Assembly: GCA_022495005.1 (NCBI GenBank)
Contig: JAGYXB010000965.1
Coordinates: 310,001-374,000 of the forward strand
Reading direction: 5' to 3'
Source of the DNA: Rhyacophila brunnea
Lineage: Eukaryota > Arthropoda > Insecta > Trichoptera > Rhyacophilidae
DNA length: 64,000 nucleotides
The translations under genes and the position numbers were made by a program. This document shows, piece after piece, positions 11,213-24,100 of the stretch. Below the pieces are notes generated by a model. That model had not been told where the DNA came from, ran no database searches, and saw only the letters and a program-made list of their open reading frames with translations. How positions within the stretch are numbered: the first letter of the stretch is position 1; each line of letters starts with the position of its first letter.

Positions 11213-11862
11213 CAGTGGCGAAGGGTGGAGGCAAGCTGTTTAGATCCAACATAAATAATTCACACTAAACTTTGTCAGTCACACTTATTTGTTTTCATTG
11301 AACGAAGAATAGGAATTGGTTTTTAAAATTCGATTCAACCCTGCTTAAACCAAACTACAATAGATAAAAAATATTCTTCCGTCTATAAAATAACTAAAAT
11401 TATGTACGATTTAATGGCATCATCATTTAGGGCACTGCGGGTCTTAGCCACCTTGAAAAAATTCATCCATCCTGGACGATGAAGCGCGAACACTTTCCAG
11501 TTACTTTGACCTATTCTTAAGTTTCTTGTGGTGCAGTCCAGCCATCTCAATTTCAGCCGTCCAGGTTATCATATCCTCCGGCATTCTATGCACATGGCCA
11601 ATCCAGCGTAGTCTGCATTTTCATATGCCACGTGATCTTTTCACTCATAATTATTTAATGGAATACAATTATTAGATATTTTATAGATAGAAGATTTTTT
11701 TTATCATTTATCTATTACGGTTTAATTGAATTTAAAAACTAACCAACATTGCCTGCAATTTATAGTCTTAGTTCAATGAAAACAAATATGTTTCGACTGA
11801 CAAAGTTTAGTATACACTATTTATGTTAGATCGCCACAGCCTACCTCTACCCATCGCCACTG
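11213..11862. mobile_element. hAT-like foldback element enclosing a LINE fragment
   Basis: The element begins CAGTGGCGAAGGGTGGAGGC and ends with the complement-type CCATCGCCACTG. Arms of ~180 nt at each end are inverted copies of each other. An 8-bp direct repeat, ATCTATAT, flanks it exactly (11205-11212 and 11863-11870), the duplication length and CAG-type terminus expected of hAT transposons. The centre (about 11510-11625, minus strand) is a LINE ORF2 tail. There is no transposase, so it was mobilised in trans. Confidence 0.8.
11510..11625 (-). repeat. LINE C-terminal coding fragment inside the hAT foldback
   Basis: The minus strand reads CRLRWIGHVHRMPEDMITWT then AEIEMAGLHHKKLKNRSK and a stop. 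'LRW.GHV.RMPED' is the hallmark of insect LINE ORF2 C-termini. Confidence 0.7.
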
Positions 11863-12076
11863 ATCTATATTCATATTATATATAGCCACAATGCTAACAT
11901 TAAAATTCATGTATGTATCAATATTAGCTATGGGTATATTCTGGATATTTATAAGATAAATTTTTACATTTTCAGATTCACATTTTTTATGCGAGTAAAT
12001 AAAATGTTACGAAAAAAATAATATATTATGTCTGTTTTTATCACAATACGGGAAACCACACCTAAATTGGACACCG

Positions 12077-12330
12077 GTGCGTACAAGTCTGATATACTCG
12101 ACAGTACTAGTCTACTTTGGCCCTCTCGTGAACCGGCATAATGATATCACAGAGGAAATCAACACGAAAATCACGCCAGCAAACAAATGCTTGGCAGTTC
12201 ATTACAAGACACTTGTAAAATCTATGCTCAACTACGCTTCGGAGACCATGACATTAACACAAATGAACAGACTGAAAAAACGGGCTCAAATGCCACGTCT
12301 TGAGATTTCAATTTTCTACTCGGCCCACAA
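12077..12330 (+). repeat. LINE ORF2 fragment downstream of the RT domain
   Basis: The open stretch reads VYFGPLVNRHNDITEEINTK, ITPANKCLAVHYKTLVKSML and NYASETMTLTQMNRLKK. The usual family pattern is 'YLGSLV..NDI..EI', 'AN+CY', 'YK.LI+P.L.Y.SET.TL'. Related decayed copies lie at about 42480-42730 and 43740-44050. Confidence 0.7.
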
Positions 12331-12789
12331 TAAGAACCTAACAAAAAAGGCTTGTGGTCGATCTACTTCTTCCAGTGCTTACAGTGAATCAATGAACTAT
12401 TACTGCAATGTGAAAATGCGACCTGTCTTCAAATACAATCTTACGAGGTATATATTCGAGAGTTGGATGACCCGAAGATTCTTGGAGTGTTTCAAAGTGT
12501 TCATGTGCTCCGTCTGACGAGCAAATGTGGACTGAGAGATCAAAGGTCTCCCGCGTATACCACTAAACCTTCCACGGTACATTAATTTGAGCAAAAAAAA
12601 AATTACAACATAGGAAATAAGGCATAATTAAAAACTAAACATTTGAAAATCATCATATACCTATACACGAGTCATTTTTGTTTTTATTGAAAACAAGTTT
12701 AGGCATTTTTTTAATTTAATATAATATATATTTAAATATACATGAAAAAAAACATATATATTATACAAATCATCTAATAGCATAAGATT

Positions 12790-13060
12790 ATATTTAGAAA
12801 TAAACTGAAATATTTGAGCAGAAAAGGTTCAATTTTTCTGAAACCAAAATGTAAGAAAGCACGATTTCCGGGCCCACCCATTGTAACAATTTGCGTCGCA
12901 ACTGCGTCAGATCTGACGATGCCGTGTACTTTTCCAATGCACTCCGACCGCACCGGTTTAGGTCTGATCTCCGGCCCGCTGAATAAGAGCCTCTCGGGCG
13001 GTTGGCAGGGTTTCACGGACATACCAATAAACGAATGACGCCCGTCCAATCACCCAGCGA
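12790..13060. other. GC-rich block open on both strands, unidentified
   Basis: The composition is clearly richer in G+C than the surroundings, and reading frames are open on both strands (91 aa on minus from 13049, 74 aa on plus from 12814). Neither translation matches a family I know, and no splice sites clearly frame it. It lies about 1.1 kb past the F-box stop codon. Confidence 0.35.
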
Positions 13061-14168
13061 TTGCTTGATATTTCGATTCAGAAACTATACAATTAACAAA
13101 AATTTGCCTCTCGTCACTATGACGGAGATCTACCACGTAAGCGCCAATTAAAACAACAGTATATAATACACTTCTACCCAGAAAATGCCTAATCAACGGC
13201 ACGAGTCAATTTTCAGTATCCTTTTTACAATAGTTTAGAGATCATTAATTAATTCACACGATATTCGATTTGCTGATCTGAATCCAATGTAATTTCTACC
13301 GAGATACTAATATTTTTCCGACGTTTGAGAGTCATCGCAGGCCCCACCCCACACATCGGAGAGAAAGATTTGATGTTAACGCTTAAATGAGGCTTTCTAT
13401 ACACAACACAATGTTATCTTGAGAAACAGACAAAAATACTAAAATAACTCACACCGCGGCACTTTTGTTGCGTACGCTACCAAGTTGACAAATCATTCGT
13501 ACTTTGGTCATTTATTAACGAATTTCAAAGATGTCCAAAAATAAAAATAATGTATTTTCTACGTCAGATACAAAAATACTAGTATGTATGTATGTGATTA
13601 ATAAGAAAGTGTGCATAACGATCCAGACATTGTTATTAACCTTTCCGGTTCTATGATGTCATGTCATGTTACAGAGATTCTTACATATTTTAGCTAGTTC
13701 TAGATTAATCGACAAAACAGTGATGAAGAAATACTTTTGTTACACTGACAAAATCGTCATTTCCACTTTAAAACACTTGTCATATTGTGAAACTAGTATG
13801 ACAATGCAATGTGACAGCGAAGGACGGAATGGAAATTATTTAATACGGGAAAGGTTAACAAAGGCTGTGTCTCCGCGTAATGTATCAGTATGAGCAATCA
13901 CTAGTACTTCTGTCTGCGAAAAGCCCGAAGTATCTGACCAAAATCTTTTTGTTAGCTGCCTTAAGAATCGAACCTGCAATTCTTTAAAAATTATATTGGT
14001 ACCTGCCTGCAATGTCATCCCAATTGTCGGAAATACACGGTAGAAAATTGAAAAGATTTCAATGCGCACAACGAATCGAACAAACATCATTCAAACAATA
14101 TTACTCATTGAGATTACGACCTACGATAAGTGTGAAACGTCGACGGATAACCACAAATTTCATTCAGT
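13060..14168. other. Region 3' of the F-box gene
   Basis: It contains the probable 3' UTR of the minus-strand F-box gene. The complement of AATAAA (TTTATT at 13511-13516) is the first clear polyadenylation hexamer on the minus strand, about 650 nt past the stop. Nothing else is recognised. Confidence 0.4.
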
Positions 14169-15181
14169 CTAGTCTTCTGTATCGCTGTCATCCTCGTGGA
14201 TCAGCTTGCACTCCGGCCTGCGCCTCCGGAACGCAGCCCGTGCCTCTGCGGAGACTCTGGTGCCGGAAATATCGAGCAGCCGCAGCGCTGTTCTGGAATT
14301 GGCCATGATCATGAGACCTCTATCCGTGATGCCGGAGTAGCCCCGGCACACCAGCACCCGCAGTCCCGTCGCCCTGTTCATGCAGGGTATATCGACGGCG
14401 GCGAAACGTCGCAACGTATCGTCGGTGACCAGCTCAGAGTTATCGAGGTGCCGCAGATTGCGGAAGCTCTCGCCGGGTACTAAATCCTGGCGGTGGTACC
14501 AGCCCGCCCGGTCTGCCCTGCGGGGTTCGTTGGGATTGTCCACGGGTCGCGGCGGATTCCAATTCACACGGACGGGGTTCGCCCTGCCTCCTTCTGCATT
14601 CGGCGCGTTGTTCTCGGGCCGCAAGGCGACGACCACTTCGTTCTGTCGGTTGTTTTGATTGTTCCGATCGGCATTCATGTAGATCCGGCGGATTTGCCCG
14701 AAGACCGGAGGGATTTCAGCGGGCGGATCTCGGTTCTCCGGCACGAGCCTGCCCTCCTGCATCACGTGCCTCTGCCGGTTGATAAAGATGTGATGCATAA
14801 CGCCCGGTTCGTCTGGATTATTTGCAAACTCTTCCGCTTCATTCACGGCGGGCTCATTCAATTGCTCGTTGTTGACGTCTACCGCGTCTCTCTCCGCTAC
14901 ATTGGCCTGCTGATTTGCGCCGTTTTGATTGAGCACGTCGTTGAATTCCACGGGACCCTGTCCCACATCCACCTGCACTCTTATGTTGTGGATATTGATA
15001 GCGTTCAGCGGCAATTCGGGCGCCACGATTACGGCGTTGACATCGGCTCTCGGTCGTCGAACGTTGACATAAATGACTTGGACGAGGCCGTTATCGAACC
15101 GCTCTCCGTTTATCCGCATGGTGTAGCTCTCATCTTGGTCGCTGCGACGGGGCCGATTATCTCCCGGAGGCGCGTCACCGT
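14169..15181 (-). CDS. F-box/LRR gene, last coding exon
   Basis: Acceptor TTTACAG at 15182-15188; the first two bases complete a GAC codon with the preceding 44-nt exon (QPQR-DGDAPPGD). 337 codons run to TAG at 14171-14169. The first two thirds are rich in Asn, Arg, Pro and Glu without predicted fold; the last ~80 residues are leucine-rich repeats. GC-rich relative to its surroundings. Confidence 0.85.
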
Positions 15182-18100
15182 CTGTAAACACAATTGGATA
15201 CGACTATACTCGGTGTAGACACTGCTCAATAAGCTTTCTGTTATATGAAGAGAAAAATAAAATAAAATCACACGGCGACTACGATAAAATAAAAATATCA
15301 ATGTTACTGTGTGTTTATAAGATTTTTAGTGTTTGTAGAGGACAAGTACTGCCAAAAGTTTGTAAGTCTCAAAAACATAATATGGAGTTATGACCATATT
15401 AAAGTTTGACATCTTTTTAATAGATCGGAGAATATTCTATTATTTCAGTCTTATTTCGACCATGCCCGATCCTAATAGGATCATACGTGCCTCCACAGAG
15501 TGGAGGTTTGTATTAACAGATTTTTGTTTTACGAGAAATGGATGTCAGCCACTTGCTCAACCAATTAGGTCCATACTCTGACTCATACACAATTTGAAAA
15601 ACAATATGTGTACTTGCCAGACCCAGGATACGAACCTGGGACCCACGATGCTAAAGTCCGACGCTTAAGCCGCGCGGCCATCGTGGGAGTTATTTCAGTA
15701 CATAAGTTAAATATGTAGTTTACATCTTTCAGGAATCATACACAAAAGGTATCTGTTGAGAAACGGTTTTGGCAGATTTTACATAATATTTGTGTTATAC
15801 ATAGTTGACTGCATTCCCATTGTATTTTACCTTAAATGTCGACTTATGTACCAACTTATGGCACCAACCCCACAATATGTAATAACACTCAATACAACAT
15901 AACGATGAGTTACATTTTGAATCCTATCTCACAATTAATGAACAGATATGCGATGATGTGAAAGTTTATTCATTCACTTGAATTCGTTTAATCCTCAGCA
16001 CCTCCCTCAATTATAGCCGTATACTTTATCTATGAGGAAATTAATAGAAAAAATTGACAAACCTCGCTGCGGTTGACTGCCATCGGAGGCCCCACTCCCA
16101 CTGGACCTGTCAACGGCAAAAAAAAACCAATAAGTATATTAGACATATTCTAAGAGTTATTTATAATACACAAATAGAGCGATTCGTCGCCCTATTATAA
16201 TACACAAGTAGAGTGACACGTCGCCCTGTCTTGTTCACCTCGTAAATCCAAAACACAAACTTTTCTTCAAGAGACAGAAAAAACCGTTTATTTGCTTTAG
16301 AAATAGAACGGGAAATTCTACCATTTATAATTATTGTTGATAAAAAAAATATGGTTTTATTTTTAAACACCGAGCGTGTGGGAAACTAATAACAGCTCGC
16401 GGTAGGTTGAATTGAATAGGGGATTGGCCGAAAACTTGCCAATTGAGGGTAGATGAATCTACATTCCCTGTTCACACTTATGCTGTTTTTATAATTCGTC
16501 CTACACACATTTTTTTGCTCGACTTCGAAAGTTAACCTCTTCTAATGATTTGTTCGGCCAAACCAAATAAAGTTGAAGTTAAATTCTCAGAAGTATAATT
16601 GACACAATAATAATAATCGGTAAGTACAGTAAAACCTCGTTAATACGAATTCCACGGGACCGAAAATCGAAAAAAAATCGAATTACGAATTATGAAATGT
16701 ATCGAGTAATATGGAATAATATAAAAATTTTGAATTTATTTTTTTTTGATTTTCATTAATATCGTTTACGATCAGAGATGTCCCAATCAAATTTCCGGTT
16801 CCATGGGTGTTAATGGGTCATAAAATGTCAAGATTATTTTTATTACCTTCTAATCTAAATAATTTATGATGTTTTACAAAAAGTCACAATTTTCAATGAC
16901 TGGCTCATGAAATAGTGTACTTTATTACAATTTATTAAACATTTTTATATGCCAGGACTCTGAAATCATTTCGAATTACGAAATTCGAATTAAAGGTACG
17001 GTTTTATATGAAAATAATGTTCAAGGGACTATTTTTTTGTGAAAATTTCGAATTACGGAGAATTTCGAATTATCCATGTTCTTATTAACGAGGTTCTACT
17101 GTATAATTTAGTTGAAAAATACTGTAAAATTTGTGTAAAACCATTTATAACTGCGCTCGATTAAGTAATCATAATGAACATTAAAAAAATGGCAGTCATT
17201 GCGTATGACAGAAAATCAGAATGCCAACTTAACCATGCTTAATGCGTTTGCCAAATAATTTCAAATGTCATAACAGAAATAACATATAAGACTCCTTCTA
17301 TCTATAGTCCAAATTCTTTTAACAATGAACGGTGTCTATGAATTTTACAAGATAGGCCGATAATATAATACTATAATTTATTTAAATTAGGTGAAAAGCC
17401 CATCCAAAAGATTGTATAATTCCCCCTATAAAGTTGGTACCGATTCCATGATTATTTTTTGTGTCTTCCACATGTAAAAGTTTTACATATTTCCACTACT
17501 AATAATAGATGAAGTCGTCCAAATGACTTCTAAAACCTTCCGATAAATCTTTCCCTAATCAATGGAACTGAGCACACTTCAGGCTTCAAAATTTGAAAAA
17601 TAATAATTTGTAGTCATGTTATGTACCCAGTGGGCTGGTCACTTTGACTGCTGCCTCCCGCGGCGTGCGAGCAGCCTTCGCGAGCATCGGCCTCCGCACC
17701 ACCCTCTTGCTGGTCTGTGTCGTCAAACTCTTCTTTTGGCGGGCACACCAAGAATTCGTCATCATCGGTTTCATCGAACGGGACCTACACACACAATTAA
17801 TTAATCAATTCTCTCACTTGAAAGTAAGTCGATTGTCTATGGCTGCGCAGCAGTTGAAATATGGCCATGTGGTGAAGATGACCGAACCTGCCGTTTTTCA
17901 GATTCAACTAGAAGATATGACGCCTATTTAGAGGCTCATTGACACTATGAGCCTCTCGATATCTTCAGCCATACGGACAATGGAATACAGGGACTACTTT
18001 TTATTTTAACAGGCCGTGAAGCCCAATAATAGTGGTAAAACTCCCAGGCTTGAGGAATTTACATATTAGATTATGTAAATATATTTTGACCTCACTGGGA

Positions 18101-21100
18101 ATCGAACCCAGAACTCCGGGATGGAAGGCCAGCGCCTTACGCACTGCACCACGAAAGCCACCAAATGGATCAGGTGCTACATCATATCCGTACTGGTCTA
18201 TGGAGCCTGGATTTTAAAAAATTGGACAATAAGAAGACAGGAGGCTTTCGAGATGTGGTCATATCGGTGTACCATGAAGATATCCTGTACTGATCACCGA
18301 GTATTTAAGACAAGAGGACTTATTGCTACTATCACCACAGAAAAGGTGCATACATACTTTGGTTATACTTTCTGCTTATTATTATTAACTATAACTAGAA
18401 CTATAATTTATTCCATATTGCATGGGAAGGTAAACGGCAGCAGAACCGTAGATAAAAAGAGTTTTTGTTGGCTAAACAATCTCCGTAAGTGGCTGAATGT
18501 CCAAGGAGTTGGGGGCTTGATACAACTAGACCAGGATAGGAAGGTATTATTATTTATTATTATTCGACCATGTCCGATCCTAATAAGATCATATGGGCTT
18601 CCACAGGGTGGAGGTTTGTATTAACAGATTTTGTTTTTACGAGAAATGGATGTCGGCTACTTGGTATACTGCAAGTAAACCAAAAGAAGATATGAATAGT
18701 TTCCAATTTTTTTAAATATTCATTGACAAAAACTTACCTCCAATTCCCACTCCTCCATATTCCCACCGTCGTTCTGATCGTCGAGCGCGACCGAATTTTC
18801 ATCCAAGTAGCTCTTAGGCAATTTCTTCCAAGCCGGAACGGGGACCGGTTCCATGTTCTCCTTACTTGTTGCGGCGGATGCGTTACCGGCAGGATTGCCC
18901 GCGTGCCGCCCGCAGAAGTCCGCATAATTACCCCCTGTGATCGTCCAGTTGCCGCTGGAGATGGCCCATGTCGTGGTGGGTCTCGATTGGCTGTTCAGCG
19001 GTCTCTCCGAGGAGGGAGGCTCCAGATAAAGCTCCTGGAGTGACGCTATCCAAGTTAGCGATGACACTTCGGAATCGCCCATCAGCGTGCCTCGGATGTC
19101 CAGCACCTGAAGGAGTAAAACGTACAACGATAATCAAAGAGCTGAATGCACCATTATTAACTCGATGGTTGCCACAGACGAGATATCTCGGTAAATGGCG
19201 GAGTGCCCGTATTGCCAGAGACGAGATATCTCGGAAGTACTTTTGGTGGCGATTCTTGCGCCGTATTAACTTATATTGACAATCTGGTAAAAACGGAACA
19301 TACATTGACATCTGTTGAAGTTCTCCAAAATATTTTATAAAACTTCTAAATACTTTAATACTTTTAAGAGATTTATCAGTAAATTTCGAAAACTGTTTCA
19401 GCTGACAGTATACAGATGTCATAAGGGCTGCCACTTGACTTAAAATATTCATGATTGTTTTGATCACGCGGGGTTCTATTTTGCTCAATTTTTGCGTGTT
19501 TTTCGTATTATTTTCAAATATTATTACGAAAACATTTATTATTACCTGTTCGCGTTATATTTGCTCTGATTTTATCAGTGTTTTGCTACTGATATCGGTC
19601 TCGTTTCATAACATTTAAAAAAATAACCTATTCCTATATGCCAAGTTCTTTGTTCTAGTGCGGTGTTTTACAACTCTTCAAAAATAATTAATTGCTTTGT
19701 GCTAAGTTCTTTGTTCTAGTGAAGTGTTTGTGAACGTAGCTATTTTTTTAGTAATTTGTATTAACTTTCGGTATTTGTTCTATATAATAATAACATTTAT
19801 TTATTTATGATATTCCTCTAAAAATGGATGCAGAAGACTTTTCGAGTGAGTTACAACAAGACCTTGGAATTACATTAGAGTCAGATGAAAGCGATGTAGA
19901 AATGGATGATTTAGAAGGCATTCCTGAAAACTTTCATCAGTCTGCCAACCCTGTCTGACAATGAAAATTTGAAACTGGTTTAACTTCAAGAATGAAACTC
20001 TAACAATCGATGCGGGATATAATATTTGGTAAGTAAATTATAATTTAATAAACACAACAAAAAAAAAATTTTTTAGACAACTTTTATTTTTACAAAAAAT
20101 ATTTGGCCTGATAAGCACTGCGGCGTAATTTATTTGCAGCTACGAAAAGGTTAATATCTGTGTAGGTTACCAAGTTAAACATGCTTCATTCATTCAAATA
20201 TCATAATCCACACTGATTTACTTTCATTCGTAAATATATATATATATATAGTTCCTACAGTGGGCGATACGTTAGGTTAGGTTAGGTAACATTGACTCCA
20301 AGACAGATCACAGTTATTCAATAGAATGATATCCGAAAAACAATATTTTTTTCGATGAGAACAAAAACTAATGAATGGTTCACGCACCTCCAGAGCTTTG
20401 AAGCCGTATCTGGCGGAGAGGCTGGCGTACGCCACGCACTCGCCGATGCCCCGGCAGTTCCGCAGGGACAGCTTCTTGAGATGCTCCATCTTACTGAGCT
20501 GCAGTAGAGAGTGGGAGGACAGCCAATCACAGCATGACAAGTCCAATTCCTGTAAGAAACAGATTAATTAATATGATTAAACCACCAAGAAAAGTATACA
20601 CCACAATGAAAAAACAAAACTCTCGAGGAACATCTCGAAGAATTCCATACCCGTGAACGATAAACTGCCTCGGATAAAGGTTGTAGGATGTAATACTCAC
20701 AACTAAATTCTTCATGTACAGATGCAGATTGAACAAATACGACTTGTTGATAGGAATGTTGTAACACACGCAGCCCTTCAATGAAAGTATCTCTAGAGAA
20801 CCCGGGCAGTCCATGGGCGCCAACTGAAAAATGAAAAAAAAAAAAACATACAACAATACATACAATAATTATTATTACTGGCCGCCTTCAAGATCCTCTC
20901 TTCCATACCCTGAACCACTAGTTAGACACGCCAAAAGTCGTACCTCTCACTTCTGTATATTATTCAGTCTTTAGATCACCACAAATTTTACAATAACTAA
21001 TTCATTGCAGATACTGTACTTATCTTCTTGTTTTTCAACCATGTCCTATAACATAACGATGCCCAGTGGAGTAGGCACGTCACGTGTTGCTTAGGAGCGG

Positions 21101-24100
21101 CAAATTAAGGAACGAATACAAATATCACAACTTTTGAGATCAATGGTGGTTGTCCATAAAACGAGCAAATGCGGCCGTTTCCTTAGAAAGTGTCGACATC
21201 TTAGTTAAAACAATAAAATAAGCATAAAAAATCCTGGTAACCTATCCAATGTTTGTATTGTAATAACCAATGGCGGTTTATCGCAAAGGAAAAATTTTCA
21301 CAACAGTGTGCGGGCCCCCGTACTAAGCGTACACGTCGTAATTGTATCTCCTTCTCCACCCCAACTGTGTATCATTAATTGAGGGTTCAAAAATACGGCA
21401 CAGCTCAAATGAGCCCAACACTCTTTTCTTGTTTTTGGTCAAACACCAGAATTCCAAAACATACATGACAACTGGTTTCATTAGTGATTTGTTCAAGCGT
21501 CGGTTCAATGCCTTGAAACGTAGATTCATTTCTAACGATGGCGTATTAACTTTTAATGATATTTATTAATGAGAACTCACCGTCAAGCAGTCGATGTTGC
21601 AATACTCCAGCCTCATCTCTTTCATGTTAGGGCACCTCCTGACGACGTCATCCATGATCTTTTTGGTCATGGTCCAGCCGCCGCCCTCTGGCTCCGTCTC
21701 GGCACCCGCGCCTTCCTCCTTGCCTGTGGAGCCGTCCGGATTGGCGGCGTCGACATCCCCCGATGAACCGTGACTGGACTTCGGACTGTAGGAAGGACTG
21801 TTGTAGGGTTTGGGGCTGGAGTTGCCGTTTTCTTTTGCGGGTGGCGTCTCGCAGGCGGACGTGGAGGGCGCAGAATGTTGCTGGCAGTTCACCGGCTTCA
21901 GCGTCATAAATACCTGAGGAATCGATTTCAAAACGAATCAATTGAATGCAGTGAAATGATATGTCCGGCCTGTTCCGAAAGAATATTGTGGTGACGAGAA
22001 ACACCCATTAAAATTGAGCATCTTGGTGAGTCGACAGTGGCTATAAATGGAAAGTACTAAAGATGGAAGGCAAACCTTTTTCTATACATAATGTCTGATC
22101 TGCAGTGAAATCATTACCAAGCTGATATAAATAAAAATTCGATTTTATGTCTTTGAAGACGTAGCTGACATATGCTACGCATTCGCTGATGCCCTGACTG
22201 TTCCACAGGGACAGCATCTTGAGATGGGATTGTAATTATGTAATGGATTAATTGTAAGTGCTAATACTTTGATACAAAACTACTCTGGATAGCTGCTTAA
22301 TAGATGCGCTGGAATGTTAATTGCTTCCCATCTAGCGAGAGTCGATGGTGCGATAAGATATCTTCACCTTACGTTATTATAAGAGGAAACATTAGCGATA
22401 CACGAAAAAATCACAAGGTTTTTAATACACACCGTTTTTCATAACAAACATCTTATGAATAAAACTAATATGATTCTTTCGACGGATAATATATTACATT
22501 GTAACATTCAGAGAATATTTAATAACCCATTTCAAACAAAATATGAAACGTTTACGCCGAAATATCGACTCCCTCCCACTCACTACTGCAGCTCAGCAAG
22601 ACGGAGCATCTCAAGAAGCTGTCCCTGTGGAACTGCCAGGGCATCGGTCTTGTGTATATATAGAATAGATGCGCAGAATCCCTAATCGCTTCTTACCATA
22701 TGTAATAATCGCACACTGACCAAATCAGTCTCACTTTTGTCCCGGACCGCTCAGCAACATTTTTGTGTGATTATAATAAATGTTATTAACTAGTGGATTA
22801 AATTATATAAACATTATTATAAATTAGGTAATATTGTTTTAAATATCTGCAAACACATAACAATCTTACATCGCACTCTCCGGCCATGTTATGCATGCTG
22901 ACCTCCACGTCGGAATGGCTGACCCACGAGGGCCCCGATTTCGGCTTCGTCGGCTCCGGTTTGGGTTCCTTTACCTCCGCATTCAAGTTGCGCCTGAAAA
23001 AAAAAACGGTTGGTTAAATTATCTTCACAGTTATTTCACTTGCAAAGTGTTTGGACTGTACCCAGTTGCAGCGTTGCCATGTCTAGTGAAATTTCAGTAG
23101 ATCTACTGATATTTTTTGATATTTTTGGCAATATACTGATATTTCTTCATTTCACAAAATTCCCACCAGCCGGGAAAAAAACTAGCCATCTTTGAAAATT
23201 TAGGAATCTGCGGCTCGCGGCGAAATTTTTTCTCCTAAAAAAACGAGCCGACCATGAAAAATAGGGAACCTGCGGCCCGCGGCGAAATATTTTTCCTAAA
23301 AAAAAACAAGCCAACTATGAAAAATTGGAAACCTGCGGCCCGCGGCGAAATATTTTGCAGATTTGCAATTATAGAAATCTACTGATATACTATTTTTTTA
23401 CACATTCTACTGAAATTTCAAATTTTGACTTGGCAACACTGCCCAGTTGCATAAGCCGATTGGTTTAACTCAGATGCTATTAAAGTTACCTTCCTACGAG
23501 TCCCCTAACGCAGAGCGCTTGCGTGATGGGCCTTAGCTTCCTCACGAAGCCGGCGAGAGCCTTTTCGCCGATGGGCCTGCGCCGGAGATCAGCTTTCACC
23601 CACAGCGACCTGTCTCCGCATAGTCTCTTCAGACGCTGGCACGAACTGGAAAACACCAGACAACATTCTGATAAATTATACAAAATTTGTATGAGTCTGT
23701 TTGTTTGTTTTTAATATACTTAGTGTCAGATGCAGAGAAATTATTGTTATGTGAACCTAACTATAATGTAGTTTATGTAATCGCTTGTTATTTCAAGCAT
23801 ACGCAAAACCACCACTCTTGCCAGGTACATAAAAACATCACACTTACCACGCAGACAATGACAAGCCATGGAGTACTGACAATGAGGTTACAACCAAAAT
23901 AGCCATCTTGTAGAATTTAATATAATTTATATTATCATTTTGTAAAATGGAATTCTACCAAGTAAATGCTGACTTAATACGCTGAGAGCCTATCTAAAAA
24001 GATTCAAAGGAACAATGACTGTTGTCAATGTGATGGAAACACCTCTCAAACGTTTGCGCCGTTGAGTTAGCTACTGCACACCGCCAGAAGGCATCGACAG

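Noticed and set aside
14196..15218. Plus-strand frames of up to 241 aa
   Set aside because: They are antisense shadows of the GC-rich last exon of the F-box gene; the minus frame has LRRs, a correct acceptor and phase continuity.
15110..15301. Minus frame TVTRLREIIGPVAATKM as the continuation after the 18738 or 17627 exon
   Set aside because: It would end the protein within 23 codons. The 44-nt mini-exon restores the long LRR frame with perfect phases.
18087..18159. Functional tRNA gene
   Set aside because: Good B box and size, but the acceptor stem is wobbly with a mismatch and there is no clean anticodon arm; a LINE fragment directly adjoins it, as at a retroposon.
18928..19488. 186-aa minus frame overlapping the LRR exon
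   Set aside because: It runs in a different frame from the exon with LRR homology and crosses the splice acceptor at 19107.
21648..22004. 118-aa minus frame over the Ser/Pro exon
   Set aside because: Alternative frame of the same exon; only the 21581-21913 frame joins both neighbours in phase and contains an LRR.
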